Part shown: positions 26,640 to 39,200 of the stretch, piece by piece
Numbering within the stretch: the stretch's first letter is position 1
Layout: every line of letters starts with the position of its first letter
DNA from: Verrucomicrobiales bacterium
Lineage (GTDB): Bacteria; Verrucomicrobiota; Verrucomicrobiia; Verrucomicrobiales; DEV007
DNA length: 64,000 nt
NCBI GenBank assembly: GCA_029213005.1
Contig: JARGPI010000022.1
Coordinates: 1-64,000 of the forward strand
Direction: 5' to 3'
The notes under the pieces: model-generated
Told to the model about the DNA's origin: nothing
What the model saw: only the letters and a program-made list of their open reading frames with translations
The model's database searches: none
Translations under genes and position numbers: made by a program

Positions 26640-27022
26640 TCAGCAGCGGTTCCGTTTTCGGTGTCTTCCGTCATGGCGGCCAGAGCAGCCTGATTTGCCG
26701 CGGTGATTTGCTGGATCACACCGGAAAGCGTCTGCACGAGCTTAACGGCATTGCCCGGTGTCATCGCAATCCGGGACTGAATTGGCAACACGTGACGTCC
26801 TGTGCTGTGATCAGAGATAATCCCGGTGGAGAAGTCCAAAATAATCTGGTCCTGACCGGAGTTAACGATGACCTGATTTGAGAAAATCGCGGAAGTGGTT
26901 TCGTATAAGATCTGAACGTTGGGTTTATTGTGCTGCACCAACTCATCAGGCTCAGGGGTGTTAACCGCTTCCGGCTCGGATGATTCGTCGACTGGAGAGT
27001 TTTTATCCTTTTTCACAAACAT
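26636..27022 (-). CDS. Small DUF3467-like protein, first gene of the adaptor run
   Basis: 128 residues, acidic N-terminal region (SSEPEAVNTPEPDELV), then TTSAIFSNQVIVNSGQDQIILDFSTGI and RIAMTPGNAVKLVQTLSGVIQQ, a pattern that recalls DUF3467 (strand with Asn, phenylalanine-rich strand, MSP/TP helix). That assignment is from memory and moderate. No signal peptide: cytosolic. The gene lies 226 bp after the giant gene's stop and its TGA overlaps the next GTG, so it belongs to the adaptor operon. It may act as a chaperone or regulator for the giant protein. A 13-bp dyad is found 21 bp upstream. Confidence 0.65.
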   Translation of the reverse strand: MFVKKDKNSPVDESSEPEAVNTPEPDELVQHNKPNVQILYETTSAIFSNQVIVNSGQDQIILDFSTGIISDHSTGRHVLPIQSRIAMTPGNAVKLVQTLSGVIQQITAANQAALAAMTEDTENGTAAE

Positions 27023-27042
27023 ATCTTTGTTATTGAATTAAA

Positions 27043-27055
27043 TGTATTGAATACA
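27043..27055. promoter_or_regulatory. TGTATT-G-AATACA dyad
   Basis: A perfect 6-bp inverted repeat around one central base, 20 bp upstream of the ATG at 27022. It may be an operator or part of a promoter for the adaptor operon; I found no clean -35/-10 pair there. The rest of the spacer (27056-27248) shows no strong terminator. Confidence 0.3.
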
Positions 27056-27248
27056 ATATGGTTAGGTAATCTTAGAAATTAACTAAACCGATTCATTCTT
27101 CTAGTCGCGTCAGACCGAAATTCAAGAAAAATTAATCACAATACGAAACACACCAAATTCATTTTCAATCAGTTCTGCGGATCAGCCCACCTTCCGAACA
27201 ACTCGAAAGGCGCCAACCCTTCTGAAAATCACCCGCTTTCTGCCATCC

Positions 27249-30200
27249 TTAATTTTCCGATAAATCTCCATCAGCTTGATCCGCAGCCGCCTCGATCGGG
27301 GAGATAATTCGCCCTTTAACGAGGTTGCCGTTCACTCCGAATTCGAAACGAAGGGCATCTTCAACCACACCGTCAGTCGCGATGAGGAATTGAGCCGATT
27401 CTGAAATGATGCCGTCCGGTGAAGTCACCCGAAGCGAGAAGCTGTGGAGATCCGGACTGTCGCTCGAAGCGAGCCATCTCCAGAAACCAGACTCATCAGG
27501 AGTTAGCAAATCGCTGAGGATCAATCCACCACGGTTATTGAAGAACTGGAGCTGAATCATCGAATCCGGCGCGATGATACCCATCAGCAACGATCTTGAG
27601 AATCCGGTATAACCATTCTCCAGGTTACCGGCAAACATCGAGAATCCTTCGAGAGTCCGGGTAATATCGAACAATCGACCGAAGGTTGACTTGAACAGAC
27701 TGTATTGGTTGACCCCAAATCCCGGAGAAGCGAAGCCTTCCTCACCCGGCTCCACATTGTCGGCCGCACGCGGTGGAACGAATGTTCTGAAATTCACGGA
27801 TTTCGAACCGTTGGCTCCTTCGTCATCAGTAATGGAAACAGTGATCCGGAAAGTCGACTCCGACTGGTATCGATGGGATGTGACAATTTCTTTTACCGAC
27901 GCATCGAGAATCGCGAAACTTGAAACAGGCTCACCTGTAACCGGATCCAATATCGGAGCCAGTCTTCCGGTAACCGGATCGATCATCAGACCGAGATTGG
28001 ATACTCCGGTGACAGGATCAACCAGAGGAATCAATGCACCGGTATCCGGATCGACAAATACGATTGGATCACCCGCTTTCGGATCGACCGTCAGGACAAC
28101 GTTCGGTGTATCCGCTCCGATCAGAACCAGTGGAGTCCCCCCTGAATCGGTATTGGGTACAAAATGCCCTGTCGCAGGATCGACAATCAGAACCGGTTCC
28201 CCGGTCAACGGATCGGTCGCGACGACCAAATTACCGGTAGCAGGGTCCACCTGTAGAACCGGCTCACCTGTGGCCGGGTCCGTAATAGGAACCAGTTCAC
28301 CGCTCGCAGGATCCACCATCAGGGTCGGCTCGCCGGTAATCGGATCAATGATCGCAACCGTTGCACCCGTCCCGGAATCGAGAAGCAGCTGCATTGGCTC
28401 CCCGGTGACGGCATCGATCGCAGTAAACACGTCGCCCGTTTCCGGATTGACCAAATTAATGACTGGTCCGGGTAGAGAATAGGTCGGGGCAATCAGCAGA
28501 CCGGTAATCGGATCCACCTCCAGCACAATCGCCTGAACGGAAGTTCCATCACCAAAATCAACCACGACGGTATGGGTATCGCCGGATGAATCCACAAATT
28601 CGGAAATCACCGTAACCGTGTTGAGATCGAGAGAGGCCGGAATCGTCACCACTTTTGTGATGATAGGAGGCCCGTTTGAGACGGCTACGGTTCCGGCAAA
28701 CCCGGCATCTGTTCCGCCATCGTCATCGACGAGAGTCACATTCACATTATGTGGAGTGCCCGGAGCACTTTCCTCAATGTATTGATGCTTGATGTTGAAA
28801 CTACGCTGAGGATTGACCTCGGTATAAGTCATCCCGGAAATTGCGCCATCTCCCGCCAGTGAAATCACCATGCGGCTGACTTCATCAGGATTTGCCCCAT
28901 CTTTGGTTTGAATGAAAACTCTCTGATAAGTGTTTTCCCCGACCGCCGGCACATCAGTCACCGAAAGGAGACGGCCCTGAGCATCGTAGGTTTTAATCGT
29001 GCCGCCCTTTTCATTGATATCGAGAAGGTCAACGGAATCGAGGATAACGGGATCGTTGAAGTTGAAGATCAGCTGTCCGCCATTCTCATCGTCATTTGGA
29101 TCAAACTGATTTCCGTCCTTGGAAATAATCAAGACGTGACCCAAGTCATTGAGGTTTTGACCATCTTCAGGAAGATCGGAAGCACCATCAAAGGCCAGGA
29201 TATCGCCGGTGGCAGCATCTTCACCCAGGATGATAATATTTGAGACCTCATGAAAACCCGGATTCACCGTGCCAACAAGAGGGTTATCCTCCGTGTTGAG
29301 TCGGCTCGCCTGACCGGCCATCGGAGTGCCCGATGTCACTTGAATGTCGATAAAGCGGCGCTCACCGTTGCTCAGAGTGTAGGAAAACGTATCCGTCCGC
29401 ACAGTCACCCCGGTCTCTTCCGCAAATGCTCCGACCACGTAAGAGAACGAGCCGTTTGCGTGCAATGTCAGTGTTCCATAGTCTCCCAGCACTGGCGTTC
29501 CCGCCTCAACCACCCGTGAGTGCTGCCCGATCCCACCGTAACGAATGTTCGGAGTCGCGATATCGAAATCACCTCCGGTCGGATTGGCCGTATCGAAGAT
29601 CATCGGAGCCTGATTTGCATTCCCGGTGGTAACGGTAAAACCATTGTTATTGGACGGAGACTCGAATGCCGTCGTTACAACCTGACCGGCAACCAGCGGA
29701 TTACCCTGACCGTCTTTTTCAAAGTCGACCACAATCTTACCGCCAAATGTCAAAACATCCGTCTCCCCGTCACCCCAATCGATGGTGAGGGTGTGGGTGT
29801 CTTCAGAACTGATGTCGGTAAACTCGCCGGTCAACTCAACCAGATCACCACCTGCCACGGCGTTATCTGAGAGAGTCAGGCTCGAAATGGCCGGAGGATC
29901 GTTCTGCACGGTCACATTGGTCGTCGAAGTTCCCTCTCCACCATCATCGTCACGGACTGTCACTTTGATAGGTACCAGATCCGTTCCGACACCTTCTGGT
30001 GTCAGCGCATCATCATGGTATTGGTGGTCTGCGGTAAAGGTCACCGAATTCCCGGCTCGTGTCACTGTGACATTTAGCCCTGTCGAAGCACCGGTCACGG
30101 TGGTCGAACCTGCAGCCAGGCTGAATGTTCCAGTTGTCCCGTCTCCCCACTCGATTTCCACAACATGGTCATCGGCGAGACCCGGATCGGTGAATCGTCC

Positions 30201-33200
30201 CGTTAAGGTGGTCGACTGGGTTTCCAGAATGGTGTCCGGCGTTACCTGAAGATCGACCACTTCCGGAGCCACGTTGTTCACGATGATTTTCTGGGTGGTC
30301 CGGCCTGCGGAATTATCTTTATCCGTCACGAGGACTTCCACTACAAAGTCTGCGTCATCAACGAGCACCTCCGAAGGCACGGCCTGAATCTCGGAACCGG
30401 CGACAAATCCATTTCCGTCCCCAAAATCATACTGATGGGCAAACCCCGCTGCCTGATCCTCGGGCGAAGGATCCGTTGCGCCGCTAAGGTCGAGATTAAG
30501 AGAATCCCCTTCATTCACCGTGATCGGTGCCAATGTCGCCGTAGGGCCTACATTGACGACCAGCAGAGAGAAGTTAAGGGTCCCGGGAGTTCCATCAGGG
30601 TTAGTGAGTGACTTGTCCTGATCGTAAGCTGTGATTGTAATTTTCTGAACGCTGTCGTGCGGTCCATCGGTAGGCGTGTAGCTCCAGCGCCAGGTCCCGG
30701 TTCCTTCCGTCGGATCGAATGTAATCGTTCCAACCGACACTTCCATATGATCAAGCGACCGCCCACCGGGGTTGAAGAATGTTCCGGTAAGAACGGCTTC
30801 ATCACCTTCGGCTACCACCACTTGTTTTTGATTGAAATCCGCTTGCAGCGATGGAGCGACATCAACAACGGTGATTTTGGTTTCCACATCGGTGTATCCG
30901 TCATCGTCGTGAATTCGGCCGAACACAGTGTAGGTTCCCGCCCGGCCGGTAATACTTGCCGGAAGCGTCAACTCGGCACCACCCGGAATGTAGGTCAGAG
31001 TAGACCGGTCAATGAGATTGGCCGTTCCATCTACCGGATCAGGCTCAGTCGGAATATAGTAGGAATAGGTGAATGTGTTATCGGCAGGATCACTCACATT
31101 TACCATCCGAATCTCAGGGGCAGTTCCCTGTTTCCACGGACCGTCGTTCAGCAATTCACCTCTTGGGGTCACATTAGCAACGACCAGAGGTGCTACCCGT
31201 GACGTCACCGCATCGGCTCCATTGTTATAGGTTGCTGACAGCGTAACATCAAAGGTTCCATCATTGGTAATACCTACGGCCTGCAATTGAGCCCAGGTCA
31301 GCGTCACTTCCGTTCCGGTTCCCGGCACGACTGCCCCGTTAACCGTCCAAATCAGAGAATCGGCATCCGGAGTTCCCGCAGCCGCACCGCGTAAAACAAT
31401 CCCCTCACCTTCAGCGCCCTGATAGGTCGCATTGGTAGACTCGGTTGACAACTCCGCCACATTTGACGCAAGAGCATCGATCCCGAAAGTCACGGTAACC
31501 TCAACGGTGTCTTCACTGACGATATTTCCATCATCATCAATAGCCGTGACGTGCGTTTGATAGACACCCGGTGTCGAATAGCGATGCTGAGCGTTAGGAT
31601 TACTTTCGTAGCTATCCACTTTCCCATCACCCCAGTTCACGGTCCATGAAACCACCTTATCACCGCCCGGGTCATCGTATTCCAAATTGAGTTTGTATGG
31701 AGAATCAACCAGACTTGCGGTGTGCGTCGTCGCCCCGGTGACATTCAGAACCGGTGGCACATCGTTCACTGTGATCGTCACTTCGTCATCGCTCTGCTCG
31801 TAGGTAAATGGGTCACCGTTTCTCTCGATGACATTTCCGTCCAGATCGTAGTGGTACTCATACTGAGTGATCCGCAGCGGTATTCGCTGCACGATGCTTC
31901 CTACGATATCTCCCGGAGCAAAACCGAATTCGCGCAAATCATCCCAGGTCAGATCGACGATGGGATCGAGATCGGCCAATACGACACGTTCGACAATGTT
32001 ATAGCCAGCCAAAGTCTCATCAAGGAGATCGGTACTATCCGGCAAGTCTCCGTTCGCTGCCTGGAAGGCAACAAAATCCGCATCGGTATTGATACTGACC
32101 AGAACATCCCGCCAGACTTTTTCCAGCTCGGTGTAGTTACCGTCTCCGTTCAAATCCCATGCGTAAGTCACAATCGTCCGTTTCGCGCCGAGGAAATTTT
32201 TGGCCTCACCGTAGGTCATCACCGGATCAGGCGGGATTTCGGAATTGCTGGCATCAAGCAGCAATCCGTCTCCTTCATCAATGGTCAGCGCATCTCCCGC
32301 TCCGGAAGTCGAGCCCGATGCCGCAACCGTCGCTTCGGCATAGAGAAAGTCATCGAAACCGGCGTTCTCTTCGCTGGCTCCGATCGCCTCTATCGCGGTC
32401 CCGGTTCCCACCACTGAGTTTTCAGTGAAGACGACAGATAGATGAGGATCGGTATTGGTAACGGTCACGGAACCATCCCCCTTAATATTGGAAGTATCCA
32501 CCTTTGCACTGGTAATACCCGTCACATTCACCACGGTGCCATCTTCAATATACTCAACGACCAAGCTGTCGGCACCACCGCTACCGGTAATATCGATAAT
32601 TGGATCGCGCTTGCTGCGAAGCGTGATCATGTCATCACCCTCCTGCAGGTCGGCATTAATGGCCGCCGCCGCATCATTGATCGTTAGAGAATCAAATCCG
32701 TCTCCGGTTGTTATTACCGATACAATTGCATTGGTATCGACAATATTTCCGTCGCCATCTTTTACCAGAGTCGTTTCCGTAAAGCGGTCCTGATCGTTCG
32801 GAGCTTCGTGAATGGTCACAAAATCATCCCCGTTTCCGGTGGTGATCGAAAGCGAACTCATGTTCGCAAAATCCACCTTCACCTCACTGTTCGGCACCGA
32901 AATACTGTCGACTACATTGTTGTGCAAGACCACGAATCCACCCGGGGCCTGGTCAAGCAATGGATCAAATGAGCTGCCGATAAAGACATTGGCAGGATCC
33001 GAAGGATCGACATAGATACTGTTCGGATTATAAAGACCTATATTGGCACCACTGGTCTGATTACCTACCCGGTTCCTGATGATTTGCAGGAATTCCAACT
33101 GCCCGACCGTTCCGCTGACCGGATCGATATCCCGGCGGAAGATCGACACCGAATCATCGGCGATAGCATAGATAAACGCCCCCTCCGGCACGGCTGTGTG

Positions 33201-36200
33201 AAGGCGGAATTCACCCGCCCCGGCAATCGCCACAAGCCCCTGAGCAAGCCCGGTCGTAGGATCGACTACGATATGATGACTACTGGCCCGGGCGGCATCA
33301 GGAGTTTCAGCCAACTGAAAACGGTAAGCATCTACGACACGAACGTAATAGGTTTGCCCGGTCGTTATTCCGGTCGGTTCCTCTCCAGCCTCGAAGGTAA
33401 CCGCTTGAGCCATCCTCAGGCCGTGCGGGCGTTCGGTGGTAATCGTGTGATTGGCTGAATCAATCTCGGAGAAATCGAGCGTCGTATCGTCGATTACGAC
33501 ACTAACTGCCAGCTCCGTTGCATCCGCAAGTCCCCGAACTCCTGCAACCCCTTCGCGGAGTAACTGGCGGAACTCGAGATTACCATCAATCGATAGATCC
33601 GTTCCGCGGATATCAAACTGATCGAATACAGCGATCGAACTATTTCCTTCATTGGCCACATAGATGAACCGGCCTTCAGGAATGTCAGTCGACGTCGATC
33701 CAAAATCCTGTTCGATCTTAGGTCCAAAGACAATCGATTTCGGATTACTCAAACGGGTGTCTGTCGACCCAATTTCGGTTAATACCCCGGTCGAATCATC
33801 TACCGTAAATACTTTCAATTGTGAAAGCTGTGGCGCAGCCAGCGATCCGGCAGTCGTATGAATGCCATAGGCCTGAATTGAGCCATCGCTCAAGGTGAGG
33901 AACTTGAGATCGGTAAACCGTTCAGTCATGGTATCGACGGACCGCAGTGAACCGGTGGTATCATCAAACTCAAAAACTTCCGTTCCGTTTACTCCGCTGA
34001 CATAAACAAAATCGCCGGAAGGATCGGTCGTGATATTAACAACGGAGTTAGTAGCCCCTGATCCAGTCTGAAAAGCAATCGTGTCGAAAATTGCACCGGT
34101 TACGGGACGTAAGCCATCCACGGTTTCTGTAACGAGAAGGCCGGTTTCTTCACTGGTCACGTCACGGGTAAAAGAAGCTCTTTCATAAACGCTGACTTTT
34201 CCGGTGGCGCCACCTTCCTGAGTCGCCCCAACAAAGACATATCGACCATCCGGTGAAACGGCGATCGTTTTAGCTCCACCGAGACCTTCCTCAGCCATAT
34301 TGAATTCACCGACGATATCATCCTTAAGCAGTTGCTGAACTTTGATCCGTCCGTCCGACTGTTGTTCCAGGACATACATCGCGTTATCAACATCTGATAC
34401 CGCGTAGAAGGTGATTCCCTCTGCGTCAGCGGAACGAACCGGATTACCGATCATCGTCGAAAGCAGGGTCGCACGACTCGCCGGATCCTGGTCTTTGAGA
34501 CCGTTAAGTCCGTTCGGGTTAGGCCCCTGACTATAGGTTAGAGCGCTACCCGGAAGAATTTCGAAGGCAACGAGAGACGAATCCCCACTTGCAGCCGTCA
34601 CAACAAACTGATGCGTCACCGCATCGTCAGTCGTGAAATTCGCAGGTTCCTGAGTGACGTCAGTCGCGCCATCGAGTCCGTTGGTCACAGCTCCGACGCC
34701 CTCTTCTGCCGAAGCAATACGGCTCAAGGTTTTACCGGAATCTCGCACATCATAAACGGACACCGCATTATCATTCGTTCCATCTGGATCAGCCGCAGTC
34801 ACATAAAGGCGACTACCATCACCACTGAGATACAGGCCGGAAGCCCCGCCGATCCGACTACCCATCGAGTCGCCATCATGAACCGTGAAAATAGCATCCT
34901 GGTAACCGACCCCGTCGACCCCGTTCACCACAACCGTAGCACTCCGGGCAATCGTCCCGGAATGCCCGTCAGTGATCGTGTAATTAAAAGTAAGGGTAGC
35001 GGATTGCCCGCTGTTGAGAGAACGGAACACCGGATGGCTCGCATCAACTATCACGGTGCCAACTGACTCATTCAACGTGACCGCGCTGGCATAGGCGGAA
35101 GATGCTGCGGCGAGGGAGAGACTCGATTGCTGAATCGTAAGAATATCGCCCCCATCCGCATCAGCCAGATTGTCGAGCAGGTTAAAAACCAGTGGCGCAG
35201 CCGCCTCACTCACCTCACGGTAGGGAGCGGCTCCCGCAGTAGGTGCTTCGTTTTGTCCGGTAATCCGAATCAGAGCGGTCTGCCAGGTTGATAAAGAATC
35301 CCCACTGGTATTCTGCACCCGGTAACGATAAGCCACCTCCATGACCTCTCCCGCGGACAGACCCTGATAAGCAGAATTATCTACCGTAAGAATCCCGGTC
35401 GCCGGATCAATCGTAACACCCGACTCGTCACCTCGAATCGTAGAAAGATTAGCGATCGTAACATTGCTGTTACTGTTTACTCCCTGTAGCAAATTAACAC
35501 TACCGCCGCCCTCTGTGAATTCAGCCACAATTGGCGCGGCCACTTCCGGAGCCCGGGCGGAGCCAACCACTGTGACAGTGATTGATCGGGTCTCTGGCAG
35601 TGTCAGCGGAGCCGGCTCTTCAACGGTGCTCTGCAAAGAATAGGAGACCGTGTAAACCCGGGACACTCCGTTTGCCAGATTATCCAGAGCTGGAGATGTC
35701 GTATCCACGATCATTTCTCCATTGGAGTCGACAAAGATCACTGCGGCACCGTCAGAACCGTCCGATGCAGAAATCGCTAAAGTGGAAGGATCGATCGTGT
35801 ATTCCACTGGGTCTGACACCAGAAGGTCGCGACTGTAAGGGCGGGATGACGCGCTGAGAACCATCGAAGGGTTCCCTCCGCCGCTCTCGTCCGGAGTGAT
35901 GACATGTCCATACACTCTCATATACATCACCTTGGTTTCAGCGGTAGCCTCGTTGGTAATGGTGCCGCCGCTGTCGGGCCGGTTCACTCGGTAGGTCAGC
36001 GTCACGAGACGTGACTGACCGGTAGTTAGCCCGTTGAAATCTGCGTGATTGGGATTCAACGTGAGAACACCTCCGGAACTCACCGTAACCGAATTTGTCA
36101 GCGTCCCGCTACTGGCGGTCAAACTAACCTGAGAGTAGGTTGACCCTGCCGGATCGTTAGCCAAAAGGTTACGGCTGTAAACCGGTCCAGAGACACGAAT

Positions 36201-39200
36201 CGGATCAGTTTTCACATCGCCGTCGTCGTCGACGAGGGCAGTGTAGGTATTCATTCCATAATACTCGCCGGTAACCGGCGGAGTCGGATCGGTCCAACCG
36301 TTGACGGTAAGCGTGAGGGTTCCCGAATCACTACCCGTTCCGTCCGACACCGTGTAATTCACAGAGAAGGTCACCGTCTGCCCAGTGGAGAGCGCATCCA
36401 GAGCATTACCCGGATTAAATTCAATCCGGTTGTTTACCGTTGAAAACAGATTCGACGGAGTCGCAACCGAAACTCCGGTTCCGTTTGGATTGTAAGTTAC
36501 CGAATCGATTGAAGACAAGCTCAAGCGGGTAGGAGTGTCGAGTCGATCCTGATCCGTGTCGTTGACCAGAACGTCAAACTGAAGAACCTCGTGCTCAGCC
36601 GCTACCGCTGTATCATTAACCGCTACCGGATCTGCATTAACACCTCTGACCGTATATTCGAGGCGCGCCGATGCCTGGGCACCTTCACCATCGGCCATGG
36701 TATAGAAAACGTGGAAGGTGATCGTTTCATCAGACCCAAGCGAATCCAAAGCACCTCCCGGGTTAAAAGAAATCTGTTCACCGTTATCGACCGTAAAAAG
36801 TGATTCCGGATTAGACAGCTCCGGCATTCCGTGAACCACCACCCGATCAATCGTCTGCAGAACAAAAGAACTCTTAAGGGAGTCAGCATCCTCGTCATTA
36901 TTTAGTACGGTGATCAACTCGCTGGCATTCGCCGTTCCGCTATCTAAATCATTCCTGGCTATAGGCGCATCATTCACCCCGTTGTTAGCGGCCGTTAGCG
37001 CCTCGATTTCGCCGAGTCCCGCCTGCTTCGCTTGTAGATTATTCAAAGCGTAAACTTTACCTTGAGCGGAATCCGCGGCATAAAGAACGCCGGACGAATT
37101 CAGAACCAGAGAGGAAATCGATCCCCCACTCAAATAAGTCCCGGTTTGAAGCCGGGTTTCCGCAAGAACCCGAACGGTTCCCCCATTACCGAGAGCAACG
37201 AGATCGCCGAAAATTGCAGCGGGGTTTTGCCGGACTCCGCGAGTTTGATCAAGGGAGAGAAATCGGGTTTGGTAAGTAATTTTGGCGTTACCACTACTAC
37301 CGGCATCTACCCCTTCAGGAATTGGGCTCGAGTTACGATAGACCGTGAAGGATCCATAGTTATCGTCCCCCCCACGCAGGCCACTGTCCCGTTCCCACAG
37401 TTGGACATGGATCGAATTTTTATCCCCGAAGTAACGAGTCACATTCAGTGACTGGGTTCCGCCGTTAAAAGATATTTCGCCAGTGGCGTTGTGACCGTCT
37501 ATCACAACCTGATATTCACCATTATCGACAATAGTTCCCACTTTCACCCCAAAAACATAGATCGGAAAATCACCGTCGCCGTCATGGAAAACTTTGAGCG
37601 TAACCAGCTTCAACTCCGTATCATCGTAGTCGTTATCCTGCGCGATTACCGACCCACTGTTAACGCCGGTCAAAGGCAGAACCTGTCCGGAAACCGGCGC
37701 CCAGAGTCCCCCGTTGTTACGATAGATTGTGGAACCTCCGGTACGACTTACCACAATCGTTTCCCCATCAACCGCAACTCCAGTCGCCCCTCCAGCACCG
37801 AGAGATCCTGCCAGTTGCCAGGTCCCACCGGAAGCCGCACGGTAAACGCTGGTTGCGTTTCCACCCACGACAAGCAAGTCCCCTCCCATACTCAGAACCG
37901 GCTCAGTCCCGGTTGAAAGAACCTGAACGGACTGGTAAGGATTACCCCCGCCAACCAATCGGTAAACCGTCGCGCTGTTGGAACTTCCGATCACGAGGCG
38001 ATCCCCGTCCGCCGCCAATGTCCGGCCAAACTCCTGGCCGCCGCTCCCGGTAAGCACCTGAACCGGTGTGGTCAGCGAATTCAGATCATAAACCAGAACA
38101 ACCCCGGCATCGTTTTTAGGCCGGAAATCGGTATCACTAAACGGCAATCCAACAAAAAGGTGAGTGGAGTTTGCCGCAATTGAAGCCGCTCCATCGAGAT
38201 TAACGCCAACGCCGTCAATCGTATCCTGACCATAGAATAATTCCGTCAGCAAAGCATTATAAGCATCTGCACTGATCTTAGTATCACCAATATAGACAAA
38301 ATCATTAGTGTCTCCGGTGACAGAAATTAGCCCACCGTTGGTTCGTCTAATATCCGTCACATCCTGACCAGCGACGGTGGAGGACAATTCCCGATACTGC
38401 TCCGAAGCAACCACATCAAATCCAATCGAAGGAGTCAGTTCAAAGCTGGCTATGGCTCCGACCTGATCACCTACATAGAGTCGTTGACCATTCTCACTAA
38501 CCACGACTGAGGTTGGGTCCGTCAGACCTGCAACCAGATCGGTCTCGAAAGTGGCCTCGATCGCAAACTGATATCCATTCAGGAACTCATTTCCGCCGCT
38601 CACTTTATAGGCATCCGAGGTAGTTCCGGTCGTGTGACCGACCACAGACCCGCCGGTTGTCTTCCAACCAAAGTAGAGCGCTTCGCCCAGCGATTGAAGA
38701 TCCGTTCCGGCGGGAACGCCAAACTCAAACTGGTTAATACCCGTCTGTTCAATCGTTCGAGCAGTCCCTTCGGCAACCAGAGTAAAGGTCGAACCTCCCT
38801 CACCGTGATTATCAACATCATTTGACAGGGTATAAAAGACCGGTGTGATGGTTCGCCCAACCGAACCGTCAACCGCGTGGAAGCGGAACACACCCCGGTC
38901 TGAACTGAGCGCCTGAGCGACCTGCGCACTGTTCGCCAGTGGCTGATCGATAATAACGGAAGTTGACGAATCCTTCACCGATGCTGCCGTAGGGACCGGT
39001 GCGGTGCTATCGAAATCAAACCCAACATCAATCGAAGTTCCGAAGTTGGAAAGTCGGGTGATTTTCTGACGGATCTCTGTGAAAATCCCGGTTTCAGGAT
39101 CCCTATCAAAAACAAAGACTCCGTCACCATCATCCGAACCTTCACCGGTTCCGGCATCCGTAACATAGGCGAGAAGCCCATCGGCACTGAGATGGATCGC

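Noticed and set aside
27691..28482. 263-codon ORF antisense to the DPxTG array
   Set aside because: Mirror of the 33-bp repeat in the opposite strand; the sense frame has the periodic protein and runs through.
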